From Phycisphaerales bacterium UBA1845 (GTDB taxonomy: Bacteria > Planctomycetota > Phycisphaerae > UBA1845): a stretch of 42,774 bases of DNA. The stretch is from the NCBI GenBank assembly GCA_002338715.1, contig DDIR01000004.1, positions 1 to 42,774 on the forward strand, in the 5' to 3' direction. Below the pieces are notes generated by a model. The model made no database searches and had not been told where the DNA came from. It saw only the letters and a program-made list of their open reading frames with translations. Numbering within the stretch: position 1 is the first letter of the stretch; each line of letters opens with the position of its first letter. The translations under genes were made by a program, and so were the position numbers. This document shows, one piece after another, positions 24,778-33,350 of this stretch.

Positions 24778-25892
24778 GCCGTCAGCACCTCTCCCCGATT
24801 GGGAATCGCGCCAGTCGGCTGAGATGAATCGCTGTTAAGATCACGCACAACCCGCTTCCCTTCGACGATCACCAGCACGCAGGCGGCAAGGATGATGGCA
24901 CCGACCGCGACGTGGGCACTGATCAAAGCGCTCGCCCATTCGGTTTTGCCCGCAATCTGCGGCGGACGGTTTGCCTCAATCGCAGCGCTGGTCAACAACC
25001 ACGACCCCAACCCAAGCGCCAACTGAATACCCAATGCGGCCAGCAACAGCACCGCCAAGCGAGCCAACACCAGACATTGGGAACAGTGCACCAAAATCTT
25101 GCGTGACAGCGCGATGATGTGAACTGCAACCACAGCCGCTCCGATCGCGTGATAGATGATCGTTCCGTCGGTGTGGCGACGCAGCGCCCCGAGCAGCAGT
25201 TGAATCAAAACCGTGATCGCCGTGACCAATGCAAGACGCGGCACTTTGGCCGCGATTTTTTGCGGCAGGCTCAGCGTGTTGTCCAACCCGCATTCGGGGC
25301 AGCGCAATCCGCCGTCTTCCGACCCGCTGACCGTCCCACGAAGATCGTATCCACACGCACGGCAGAAGTTGCCAATGGTCGCATAAAGCCAATGACGCGA
25401 CATGACCAACGCGATGACCGCAAACAAACATAGCACGCACTGCGCCAAGGTCGTATGCACCATCGCGACAAAGACGCGGAAGTTTTCGACGTCGGCTCCG
25501 GTGGGATTGGTGAAGAGTTTTTCCTGCACCCACGGACTCGACACCAGTTTGACGCGAAACCCGCCGAGCAGTCCCTGCAAGCAAACCGCGACCAGCGCGA
25601 TGTAACCGAGCTTTCGCACCCATTTGCGTGGTTCGGTGCGGGCGAAGGTGACAGCCAGCACGATCGTCGCCAACCCGAGGGCCATCCCGATGAGCCGGTG
25701 ACCATGCTCCCAGAAGACGTTGCCCACCATGGGCGGCATCAGCGAGCCGTACGAGAGCGGCCAATCTGGGACCGAATCGCCCGCGTCCATGCTCGTGACC
25801 ATGCCACCGGCAGTGATCATCAGCAGGCACATCAGGGCCACAATTACGGTCAGCCAAAACAACCAGGGACGATATGTCAGAGATTCGTTCAC
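24774..25892 (-). CDS. ctaA: Heme A synthase with inserted zinc ribbon
   Basis: Oxidises the heme O methyl group to make heme A. The 372-aa COX15/CtaA-type product has eight likely membrane helices and the expected His ligands in FWEHGHRLIGMALG, AMVHTTLAQC, YHAIGAAVVAVH and SAHVAVGA. The odd part is residues about 177-202, between the two four-helix halves: CRACGYDLRGT and LRCPECGLDN, a four-Cys zinc-ribbon not found in standard CtaA. The CxxCGYDLRG...CPECG pattern is one I associate with planctomycete proteins. Overlaps ctaB. A 144-base gap separates it from the small membrane gene upstream. Confidence 0.92.
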   Translation of the reverse strand: MNESLTYRPWLFWLTVIVALMCLLMITAGGMVTSMDAGDSVPDWPLSYGSLMPPMVGNVFWEHGHRLIGMALGLATIVLAVTFARTEPRKWVRKLGYIALVAVCLQGLLGGFRVKLVSSPWVQEKLFTNPTGADVENFRVFVAMVHTTLAQCVLCLFAVIALVMSRHWLYATIGNFCRACGYDLRGTVSGSEDGGLRCPECGLDNTLSLPQKIAAKVPRLALVTAITVLIQLLLGALRRHTDGTIIYHAIGAAVVAVHIIALSRKILVHCSQCLVLARLAVLLLAALGIQLALGLGSWLLTSAAIEANRPPQIAGKTEWASALISAHVAVGAIILAACVLVIVEGKRVVRDLNSDSSQPTGAIPNRGEVLTA

Positions 25893-26036
25893 GGGCAGGT
25901 TTTCAACATTGAATTAAGTCGATGATGGCTGGATTAGAGCAGGTGAACTGCGAACCGACAAGGCGCGCGACGCGAGTTTATGGGGAATCGAAGAGGGGTC
26001 AGCCAAGCGCCGGCAAACCCCATCTGTCATCGCCCA

Positions 26037-26345
26037 TCAATTGGCGTCGTCAGCGTCCGATTCGGGCGGGTGGGCTGACTCGTTTTCGGGCATTTGCATG
26101 CGACGGGCTTTTCGCGACCAGTGGAATGCCGTCCCCGCGATGCCCAGCAGGACGCAGAAAATCACGCTCCCCAGCAGGACGACACCAGCCACCGCCCCCT
26201 TCGCGAGGTCGGAATTGGGGTCGCCAAAGCAGACCGCACAGGCCAGCGCCTGGTCGCAAAGCATGAACGCTGCCCACACCGGCACGAGCCGGCTTAGCCA
26301 ACCCTTGCGATGACGCGCCGATCGAAAAATCGTTGCGTCACGCAT
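26037..26345 (-). CDS. Small membrane protein with CAVCFGDP motif in the oxidase cluster
   Basis: 102-aa product from ATG 26345. Signal-like stretch LVPVWAAFMLCDQALACAVC, then the motif ACAVCFGDPNSDLAKGA and one strong membrane helix (AVAGVVLLGSVIFCVLLGIA), ending in a basic then acidic tail. The paired Cys just outside the membrane could hold metal or a disulfide; similar small CxxC proteins accompany oxidase genes in planctomycetes as far as I recall. Function unknown. Its ATG overlaps the upstream stop by one base. Confidence 0.65.
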   Translation of the reverse strand: MRDATIFRSARHRKGWLSRLVPVWAAFMLCDQALACAVCFGDPNSDLAKGAVAGVVLLGSVIFCVLLGIAGTAFHWSRKARRMQMPENESAHPPESDADDAN

Positions 26346-26548
26346 CAAAGCGGCGAGTCCTTAAGTTTGCGCAGGAACCAGCGGCCATACACCAACAAGC
26401 CGCACATGCACGCCAAGCTGGCACAGGTCATCATCAACATCGCATTGGTGTGTTCGCTGCGATACTGAAGAATCGACCAGATGCCGACGCACAAGGCCAA
26501 CAGCGTCGAAATAAGGACGAAAATAATATGGAACGTACGGAGTGACAT
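26345..26548 (-). CDS. Small two-helix membrane protein in the oxidase cluster
   Basis: 67-aa product beginning MSLRTFHIIFVLISTLLALC, with two membrane helices (to about residue 27, and NAMLMMTCASLACMCGLLVYG) joined by a short polar loop, and a basic end (RWFLRKLKDSPL). The frame is open to 26587, but ATG 26548 places the first helix near the N terminus. One-base overlap with the next gene (TGATG) suggests coupling. It may be a minor oxidase subunit or an assembly factor; family not recognised. Confidence 0.65.
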   Translation of the reverse strand: MSLRTFHIIFVLISTLLALCVGIWSILQYRSEHTNAMLMMTCASLACMCGLLVYGRWFLRKLKDSPL

Positions 26549-26644
26549 AGTGCTTAAATTGTAGCCCACAAGCGGCGAATCGGCCAATGGTGGGCAATGA
26601 AAATCATTGGCAATCGGGCGTTATCGGCCAGCTTTTCCGGCTGG

Positions 26645-26962
26645 CTACGGTTTCACTTGATCGATCAGATGGGATGTCTCCCACGTCTGCAGGACCGGCA
26701 ACAGAACCAATAGCAAGAAAAAGAACGCGGAGATGATCAGGACCCAGTAGAGGGTGGCTTTCTCACCGGTCAGGTGCATAAAAACCGACGCCACCAAGGA
26801 GCCTTTGACCGATGCGATCACCAGGGCGATGAAAATCGCCAACGCAACCGACACCTTCAGCCACGACGCAGCCACCGTGATGACGGTCAGGACGGCCAGC
26901 GCCCCGAAAACCAACAAGTAGCTCTTTATGCTCTTTCTGACATCTTCAGCGCTGGCGGCCAT
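26645..26962 (-). CDS. ctaF: Cytochrome c oxidase subunit IV (bacterial COX4 type)
   Basis: 105-aa protein with three membrane helices (YLLVFGALAVLTVITVAAS, VALAIFIALVIASVKGSLVA, YWVLIISAFFFLLLVLLPVL). The pattern ASVKGSLVASVFMHLTGEK is typical of small bacterial subunit IV. It stabilises the oxidase core. ATG 26962 with GGAG eight bases before it is preferred over an in-frame TTG one codon upstream. Lies 60 bases after subunit III. Confidence 0.85.
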   Translation of the reverse strand: MAASAEDVRKSIKSYLLVFGALAVLTVITVAASWLKVSVALAIFIALVIASVKGSLVASVFMHLTGEKATLYWVLIISAFFFLLLVLLPVLQTWETSHLIDQVKP

Positions 26963-27022
26963 CAACTTCGCTCCATTATCGCAACCGTGTTTGATCGTCC
27001 GATTGACGTCAACACCCCACCC

Positions 27023-27625
27023 TTACAGCAAATAAAACACCGGGAACAAAAAGATCCATACCAGGTCGACGAAGTGCCAGTACAACCCGGTGCACTCGAT
27101 GCGGTTGGTGAACTGCTGCTGGTTCTTGTTCCACAAACCGGAACCAACCGTCAGGAAATAGAGCATCACCACGACGCCGCCGAGAATGTGCAACCCGTGC
27201 AATCCGGTCATGCAGTAGTAGATGCCGTAGAACGTGCTGGTGCTCGGGATGATGTCTTCGTGGATCTTGTGCATGTACTCAAACTTGATCTTGATGAAGA
27301 GGAATGCACACGACAGAATCACGGTGATCCACAGGTAAAGCTTGCCCTTGCCCGGATCGTTCAGCTTGAACGATGCCCAGGCCATCACCATCGTCACACT
27401 GGACGTGATCAGCAGAAACGTATTGAGCGCGCCGATTTTGTAATTCAGCAACGTTTCCTTGTGCGTCGGAAAATCGCCGTGCGTCCGCAACAGGATGTAA
27501 GCACTGAACAGCGCACCGAAAAGCATCACTTCGGACGCGAGAAACAACCACACGCCGAACTTGCCATTGTACATCCCGGTCACCGGATGCGCATCCAGCG
27601 TATGGGGAAGAAGTTCACTCGACAC
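27023..27625 (-). CDS. ctaE: Cytochrome c oxidase subunit III
   Basis: 200-aa product of the short five-helix type. Family motifs: KFGVWLFLASEVMLFGALFS, AWASFKLNDPGKGKLYLWIT, FEYMHKIHEDIIPSTSTFYG, TGLHGLHILGGVVVM and GLYWHFVDLVWIFLFPVFYL. Starts with GTG at 27625, with GGAG about ten bases upstream. Belongs to the heme-copper oxidase between subunit I and subunit IV genes. Confidence 0.93.
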   Translation of the reverse strand: MSSELLPHTLDAHPVTGMYNGKFGVWLFLASEVMLFGALFSAYILLRTHGDFPTHKETLLNYKIGALNTFLLITSSVTMVMAWASFKLNDPGKGKLYLWITVILSCAFLFIKIKFEYMHKIHEDIIPSTSTFYGIYYCMTGLHGLHILGGVVVMLYFLTVGSGLWNKNQQQFTNRIECTGLYWHFVDLVWIFLFPVFYLL

Positions 27626-27721
27626 GGATCAACGTCTCCAAAAGACTCTATCGAAATACATCGCCATCGAAAAACATCGCAAATATGGCCAACTCAACAA
27701 CACATCAGCCGCCTCAACCCA

Positions 27722-29485
27722 CTAGACCACCTGCGAGTCGGGAATGTGCTGCGGGTGGAAATCTTCCTTCGCGTTTGGCACGCTATATTCGTACGGACCG
27801 CGATACGCCACGGGCACCTCGGCGAAGTTGCCGTGCGGCGGAGGCGAAGGTGCCGCCCATTCGAGCGTCGTCGCCTTCCACGGATTCGCATCGACCTTCT
27901 TGCCGGCAAACGCGCTGAAGAAGAAGTTGATGATGAACGGAAGCTGGGCCAACCCGAGCCCCCATGCACCCCACGACGACATCCGCACCCAACCTTGAAC
28001 GTCGATGCCCTGCACGTATTCGGTCTGATCCCACAGACGACGCGAAACGCCAGCCAACCCGACCATGAACATCGGGAAGAACACCGTGTTCATGAATACG
28101 AAGCTCGGCCAAAAGTGCAGGTGCCCAAGCAGCGTGCTCATCTTGCGACCCGTGACTTTCGGGTACCAGAAATAAACGCCGCCGAGAAGGGCCATGATCG
28201 TCCCCGGCGCCACCACGTAGTGGAAGTGACCGATGACGTAGTACGTATCGTGTAACTGAATGTCCGATGCCGACAGTCCGAGCGGCAGACCGGTCAAACC
28301 GCCGATCGCAAACATCGGCAGGAACGACAGGGCGAACAGCATCGGCACGGTGAATCGAATCGACGCCTGCCACAAACTCAGCAGCAACGCCGTCAAGATC
28401 ACCACCGACGGAATCGAAATGATCATCGTCGTCGTCTGGAAGAACGTACTCATCGCCGTTCCCATACCGGTCAGGAACATGTGGTGCGCCCAAACGACAA
28501 ACGACATGAACCCAAGGAAGATGACCGAGTACACCAGCGTCTTGTAACCCCAGAGCGGGCGACGGGTGTTGTTGGCGATGATCTCACCGACGATACCAAT
28601 CGCCGGCAGAATCAACACGTACACTTCCGGGTGGGCGAGGAACCAGAACAGGTGCTGCCAAAGCAGCGGACTTCCACCACCCGAATACTCCTGCACCACA
28701 CCGCTGACCACCAGCCCCGACGGCATGAAGAAACTGGTGTCGAACACACGGTCCATCAACTGAAGCACGCCGGCTGCTTCCAAAGGCGGGAATGCCAGCA
28801 AAAGCAAGAAGCTCGTAACAAACTGTGCCCACACGAAAAACGGCAGGCGGAACATCGTCAGACCCTTCACCCGAAGGTGCATGATCGTCACGATGAAATT
28901 GACGCTGCCCAATAGCGACGAGGTGATCAAGAGCACCATCGCCAGGAGCCAGATCGTCTGACCGTTCCAGAATGGATACGTTCCGACGGTGTTGGCGATA
29001 TTCGAAAGCGGCGGGTAGGCGGTCCAGCCGGAATTTGCCGCACCACCCGGTACGAAGAAACTCGACAGCATCGTGACGCCACCGGCAAAGTACACCCAAT
29101 AGCTGGCCATGTTGAGCTTGGGAAACGCCATGTCCGGCGCGCCGATTTGCAGCGGCATCACGTAGTTGCCGAATCCACCGACCGCGAGCGGAACCACGCC
29201 GAGAAACACCATGATCGTTCCGTGCATCGCGCCGAGGGAGTTGTACCCCTCAGGCAGAAGCACGCCGTTGTTATCGACCAGGTACTTTCCAAGCCAGCCG
29301 CCGACCAGCGGAATAGCCTCGCCAGGATAAGCCAACTGCCACCGCATGATCATCATCAGCGAGAAACCGAAGAACAAAAAGATCAGCGATGTAACGGTGT
29401 ACTGCACACCGATGACCTTGTGGTCCAGCGAGAACACATACTTGCTGATGAAACCCGGGTTGTGGGCGTGATGATCAGAACTCAT
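27722..29485 (-). CDS. ctaD: Cytochrome c oxidase subunit I (aa3 type)
   Basis: 587-aa catalytic subunit of a heme-copper oxidase, reducing O2 and pumping protons. Visible: HGTIMVFLGVVPLAVGGFGN (low-spin heme His region), the CuB/Tyr crosslink segment FWFLAHPEVYVLILPAIG with the D-channel Glu, VVWAHHMFLTGM (CuB His pair), and the heme His pair region DTYYVIGHFHYVVAPGTIMA. These mark a type A oxidase with both channels plausible. The C-terminal tail is Pro-rich and soluble. Between subunits II and III in a minus-strand run. Confidence 0.96.
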   Translation of the reverse strand: MSSDHHAHNPGFISKYVFSLDHKVIGVQYTVTSLIFLFFGFSLMMIMRWQLAYPGEAIPLVGGWLGKYLVDNNGVLLPEGYNSLGAMHGTIMVFLGVVPLAVGGFGNYVMPLQIGAPDMAFPKLNMASYWVYFAGGVTMLSSFFVPGGAANSGWTAYPPLSNIANTVGTYPFWNGQTIWLLAMVLLITSSLLGSVNFIVTIMHLRVKGLTMFRLPFFVWAQFVTSFLLLLAFPPLEAAGVLQLMDRVFDTSFFMPSGLVVSGVVQEYSGGGSPLLWQHLFWFLAHPEVYVLILPAIGIVGEIIANNTRRPLWGYKTLVYSVIFLGFMSFVVWAHHMFLTGMGTAMSTFFQTTTMIISIPSVVILTALLLSLWQASIRFTVPMLFALSFLPMFAIGGLTGLPLGLSASDIQLHDTYYVIGHFHYVVAPGTIMALLGGVYFWYPKVTGRKMSTLLGHLHFWPSFVFMNTVFFPMFMVGLAGVSRRLWDQTEYVQGIDVQGWVRMSSWGAWGLGLAQLPFIINFFFSAFAGKKVDANPWKATTLEWAAPSPPPHGNFAEVPVAYRGPYEYSVPNAKEDFHPQHIPDSQVV

Positions 29486-29558
29486 ATTCGGGTCAATCCA
29501 TTACAAGACTCAAGAAGACTCAGACTACGCCAACGACTCGCCGTGCGCAATCGACTTC

Positions 29559-30548
29559 TTATTCGTCATCGAATTCATCTTCGTCAAAGACTTCCACTTC
29601 ACCCGCAGACGAATACCACGCTTCAAAGTCTTCGGGCTCGTAAATCTTCATTTGCCCCTTCATGCGGTAGTGACCCAATCCGCACAGCTGGGCACATTGA
29701 ATATTCACCGGGAATCCGGGGGCCAACTCCACCGACGTGGTGCCCGCGGCTATCAGGGTCTTGAGGTGTTCGGCGTTGAGCGTCGCGCCCTTGGGCACCG
29801 AACCGTAGTCGGCCATCGTCACCCGCAGACGGTTTTCCTTGATGAACCGTTCCGCCTCGGCACCTTCGGCTGACGCGGGCAATTCAAACGCCCGCTTCAT
29901 CATCTCCTGCGCCTCTTCATTCGTTTTCTCGGCTTTGAACCAGATGGGGATTTCCATACCGGGAACCGCGTCCTGCTTCACGCGAAGAAGCGGAACCGCA
30001 AACGAGTGAATCACGTCCTTCGACGATAGACGCACGAGAATGTCACGTCCCTTCGGTGCGTGGAAGATGTTGACACTTACGTAATCGTCGCCGGCAGCCG
30101 GGTCTTCCGACGCATCGACCAAACCGATGGGGTTGAGCGCTTCGTCCACCAACTCGGGGCGGGTCTTTCCGAATACGCCATCTTTTCCCGGGTAATGAAT
30201 ATTCCACGCGAACTGCTGCGCCACCACGCGGACGGTCAGCGGGTTGTCGGCATTGGTTGGCGGTTCGGATCGGTAGTACGCCCAAACGGGAATCGAGAAA
30301 CCGACGAGCAATGCCGCTTCGATCACGATCACGACGATTTCAGCAACCTTGGATGGCTTGGCTTTGGCGTCGCCATAGGTGGCTTTGGGATTGGCGCCCG
30401 CGCGAAACCGAACGAGACAGTAGAGAAAATAAGAGCCCCAAGCCACGAACAGAATGGCCATGAACCAATGCAAATACTTGATAATGATATCGATTTGCGA
30501 ACCGTGTTCAGAAATGTCCGGGGGAAGCCAGAATGAAGACGCAATCAT
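29559..30548 (-). CDS. ctaC: Cytochrome c oxidase subunit II (no fused cytochrome c)
   Basis: 329-aa subunit that takes electrons through CuA. Two N-terminal membrane helices (HWFMAILFVAWGSYFLYCLV, IVVIVIEAALLVGFSIPVWA) precede the cupredoxin domain with QFAWNIHYPGKDG, the first CuA His region DVIHSFAVPLLRVKQDAVPG and CAQLCGLGHYRMKGQ. The usual CAELCG Glu is Gln. About 75-80 residues are inserted between VPGMEIPIWFKA and the CuA loop (acidic, helical). No CxxCH is present, so a separate electron donor is needed. First gene of the oxidase cluster; ends in an acidic tail. Confidence 0.92.
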   Translation of the reverse strand: MIASSFWLPPDISEHGSQIDIIIKYLHWFMAILFVAWGSYFLYCLVRFRAGANPKATYGDAKAKPSKVAEIVVIVIEAALLVGFSIPVWAYYRSEPPTNADNPLTVRVVAQQFAWNIHYPGKDGVFGKTRPELVDEALNPIGLVDASEDPAAGDDYVSVNIFHAPKGRDILVRLSSKDVIHSFAVPLLRVKQDAVPGMEIPIWFKAEKTNEEAQEMMKRAFELPASAEGAEAERFIKENRLRVTMADYGSVPKGATLNAEHLKTLIAAGTTSVELAPGFPVNIQCAQLCGLGHYRMKGQMKIYEPEDFEAWYSSAGEVEVFDEDEFDDE

Positions 30549-30939
30549 GTGTCGTTGTACCTTGGTTGCACCATTGGAACTTGCGGTTCAAGACAAAACT
30601 TGCCACCGCTCCAAGCGATACCTGCACTGGATTTCAAAGATCAGAAAACCCGCCGAACTCGGCCCCGAACGGGTGGTCCCGCGATCAACCCGACACCAGA
30701 CGAGCCAATCCCCGAAACCAGATTCAAGATGCCTTGGGGTCCAATCGTCCTGACCGTGCGGCGACACCTTGAAATCGGCGGGTGAAGAGTATTCACGCCG
30801 CAATTGCTGCAAATCCCTAAATCCACCAGGGCTGAGAGTCTATGGTTTGACGAAATGATCGTCAATGCATTTCGTCAACCCTTCAATCAGGCGAATTCGC
30901 ACGCATTTGCAGCCGATTCTCCCCATCTCAAAACGAAAA
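30549..30939. other. Intergenic region upstream of the oxidase operon
   Basis: About 390 bases between the first oxidase gene and the terminator that follows the cupredoxin gene. It must hold the oxidase promoter (minus strand), but I find no well-spaced -35/-10 pair. Open frames here have no ribosome site or recognisable product. Confidence 0.4.
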
Positions 30940-30969
30940 AAGCCCCTGGCACAAATGCGCCAGGGGCTT
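30931..30969 (-). terminator. Intrinsic terminator of the cupredoxin-like gene
   Basis: On the minus strand an 11-base perfect stem (AAGCCCCTGGC and complement, 30940-30950 and 30959-30969) with an eight-base loop runs directly into TTTTTT then CGTTTTG. It begins 54 bases after the stop at 31023. A textbook rho-independent terminator. Confidence 0.88.
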
Positions 30970-31022
30970 GTTCTTGTCAAAATGCGTCATTCACCGCACC
31001 AGATTCTGCGGCAGCATGCTGA

Positions 31023-31727
31023 TTACTTGGCCTTGAATACGAATTCGACCTCAGCCGCTTCACCATCGGCGACGGTGACTTTCTGCTCGACTTCGCCGAA
31101 TGTTTCATGCCAAGCCGCAAGGGTGTATTCGCCCGGAGGAAGGTTCGCGATTTCGCAATCCCCGTCCTTTTCGGTCACCGCGTGGAAGGGGTGATCAAAC
31201 ACGCCGACATAGGCGCTCATCCAGGGGTGAACGTCGCACTTGATCTTGACGATTTCGGGACGCGAGAACGTCACTTCCTTCTCGTCGCCCTGCTTCGGCT
31301 GGGCGAAGTTAAATGCCTTCTGCTTTTCGGCGAAGCTGTGGATGTTGTGCAAGGTGGCGTCGCTGTTCTTGACGATCATCGGCTGCTTGGCCTGTAATGC
31401 CTGAACGTGCGGGTGATACATGCAACCCTGCTGATTGAGTTCGGCTTTTTCGGTCGGTACTTCAAATTCCGCATCGCCCAAGCCGTCCTTCACGTAGACG
31501 ATGACGTTCTTGACCATGCCTTCTTTGCTGACGATGGCTTCCTCGCTGCCGACTTTCTTCTCGTTGGCCTTCGCGCAGTACTGATCGGCGTCCATCTTGA
31601 GAACGGTACGTCGCGGTCGCTCACCGTCAAACTTGGCTTTGGCTTTGACGCTACCCCCAGCCAGCACCGGCTGGGCGATCATCGCCACCAATGCCAACGC
31701 CCCGAGTTTTGCCGCAAATGTTTTCAT
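31023..31727 (-). CDS. Exported cupredoxin-like protein
   Basis: 234-aa product from ATG 31727, with AAGGAG ten bases upstream and a signal peptide (MKTFAAKLGALALVAMIAQP, cleavage near VLAGG). The mature part has Cys/His/Met groups that could bind copper or a heme-type metal: MDADQYCAKAN, GCMYHPHVQALQAKQPMIV, TLHNIHSFAEK and KIKCDVHPWMSAYVGVFDHP. The end (CEIANLPPGEYTLAAWHETF) resembles a carboxypeptidase-regulatory beta domain. Together these suit a periplasmic cupredoxin-like protein, plausibly an electron carrier near the oxidase; function is inference. The frame opens earlier (31862), but that part lacks a signal peptide. Confidence 0.75.
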   Translation of the reverse strand: MKTFAAKLGALALVAMIAQPVLAGGSVKAKAKFDGERPRRTVLKMDADQYCAKANEKKVGSEEAIVSKEGMVKNVIVYVKDGLGDAEFEVPTEKAELNQQGCMYHPHVQALQAKQPMIVKNSDATLHNIHSFAEKQKAFNFAQPKQGDEKEVTFSRPEIVKIKCDVHPWMSAYVGVFDHPFHAVTEKDGDCEIANLPPGEYTLAAWHETFGEVEQKVTVADGEAAEVEFVFKAK

Positions 31728-32215
31728 CGGATTGAATCTCCTTTTGATTGGGATACTGCTTGCATGCCTACCAGCAAGTTCAATCCAGGTACAACGCCCG
31801 GACTTCTTGCGATTGATTCTTGTGTTCCGTGTCTGCCTGATGTACCCCGATCCCCAATGCACACCGCGCCGGTATGCGCCACTGAATCAATCGTGATACG
31901 CCCCGCTGAATCAGACAGCCGATCCTGCATTCAGGTTAGGACCACCCGAGTACACCATCGGTCAGTCTAGATTCACGCGATCCAAAGTCAATCGACCCAA
32001 AACGGCGATTTGTTGAGCAATTCAGCGTAAGTGAAACCATTGCAGTGGGTTAGCCAAACAGATCGCGACTCAGGCATCCATCCTCGCCGGAATTGGTTCA
32101 AAAATCACAGAACTGTAACAATACCCGTTCCCCGTCGATGTTCGCGTCGAATGGGTCGAGCCGTACAATGATCAACGGTCCTTTGCAGTCAGTTCAATTT
32201 CGATGGATAAAACAA
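31728..32215. other. Intergenic region between cupredoxin and RNase HII-like genes
   Basis: 488 bases between divergent genes. No gene with a ribosome site or known fold was seen, and no clear promoter pair. The frame of the downstream gene is open from 32093, but the part before 32216 does not look like protein of that family. Confidence 0.4.
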
Positions 32216-33172
32216 ATGATCGTCGTTGGAATAGATGAAGCCGGCTACGGCCCCCTGCTGGGTCCGCTTGTGGTGTCGGCTACCACTTTTGATGTTCCTC
32301 GCGAGCGCGCCAACGACAATCTGTGGTCCGTACTGTCCGACGGTGTCTGCAACGAACCTTCGCGACACGAAACGCGATTGCCCATCGCCGACAGCAAGAT
32401 TCTTTTCAAAAGAAAAAAAGGCATTGAAACGCTGGAGCGGACGGCGCTCGTGATGTTAAAAGCCGCCGGCAGGTCGCCTGAAACCCTGCGCGATCTCACC
32501 AAAATCCTTGCACCGGAAAAACTCGAGCAACTGTCGCAGCATCCCTGGTATGCCCATTACGACTGCGCCATTCCGTCCGCCACTTCAAGCGCCGACATCG
32601 CCACGCGGGCCAATGCCGTCAAACGCTGCATGTCCGCGCAGCAAGTGTCAATACGTGGCATTTTCTGCGAAGTCGTCGCGGAGGGCGATTACAACCGGCG
32701 CATCAAGATCACCCGCAACAAAGCGACCCTGCTCCTGCAAGCCGGTCTGCGGTTGATTCAAAAGATTCAAGCACGCGTGGGCACGCCGATGATCGTTCAC
32801 GTCGATCGGCAGGGCGGACGGGCCAAGTACCGCGAAGCGCTGATGACGTTCTTTGAAGGCCAGTCGCTGCGCGTCAATAGCGAAACGCCGACTTGCAGCG
32901 CTTACACGCTCGGCGAAGGCGATCGCTCGTGGACGATTGACTTTACGACCAAGGGCGAGTCGTCGCATCTACCCATCGCGCTCGCCAGCGTTTTCAGCAA
33001 GTACCTCCGCGAACTCTACATGGGCGCGGTCAACGCATACTTTGGAAGTCGCGTGGACGACCTGACGCCGACGGCTGGCTACTACACGGACGCCATGCGA
33101 TTTCTCGCCGACATCGCCCCAGCCGTCCAAAGGGAGAAAATCGACAAATCCCTGTTGGTGCGATCCCGATAG
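32216..33172 (+). CDS. Divergent ribonuclease HII-like protein
   Basis: 318-aa product from ATG 32216, longer than the usual 200-250 residues. The RNase H2 landmarks are present: GIDEAGYGPLLGPLVVSA with Asp-Glu, LPIADSKILFKRKKG, MIVHVDRQGGRAKY with the third acidic residue, and ALASVFSKYLREL, which matches the fourth motif. The first motif differs: RNase HII reads GRGP and here it is GYGP, so the Arg is replaced by Tyr. Family function is cutting RNA in DNA/RNA hybrids; this protein may differ in junction recognition. An internal region of about 80 residues (SQHPWYAHYDC onwards) is not familiar. Confidence 0.72.
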   Translation: MIVVGIDEAGYGPLLGPLVVSATTFDVPRERANDNLWSVLSDGVCNEPSRHETRLPIADSKILFKRKKGIETLERTALVMLKAAGRSPETLRDLTKILAPEKLEQLSQHPWYAHYDCAIPSATSSADIATRANAVKRCMSAQQVSIRGIFCEVVAEGDYNRRIKITRNKATLLLQAGLRLIQKIQARVGTPMIVHVDRQGGRAKYREALMTFFEGQSLRVNSETPTCSAYTLGEGDRSWTIDFTTKGESSHLPIALASVFSKYLRELYMGAVNAYFGSRVDDLTPTAGYYTDAMRFLADIAPAVQREKIDKSLLVRSR

Positions 33173-33350
33173 GGTTGTCGCAACCGACATCTGATACCGA
33201 ACCGTGACGAAGCGCGTTTGCGTTGACATCCCCTCGCGCCGGCGATAGCTTCATCGGGTATTCAATCCGCGTTTGGCTTGCCCATCGTGGCTTTACGAAG
33301 CGCCGTTGAATGTCGGGCCAACATGTACACCGTCTTTGGAGAATTCAGCA

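Noticed and set aside
26774..28255. A 493-codon open frame on the plus strand opposite oxidase subunits IV, III and part of I
   Set aside because: Its product is full of His/Arg/Gln with no fold, and the opposite strand clearly encodes conserved oxidase subunits; it is a codon-bias shadow.
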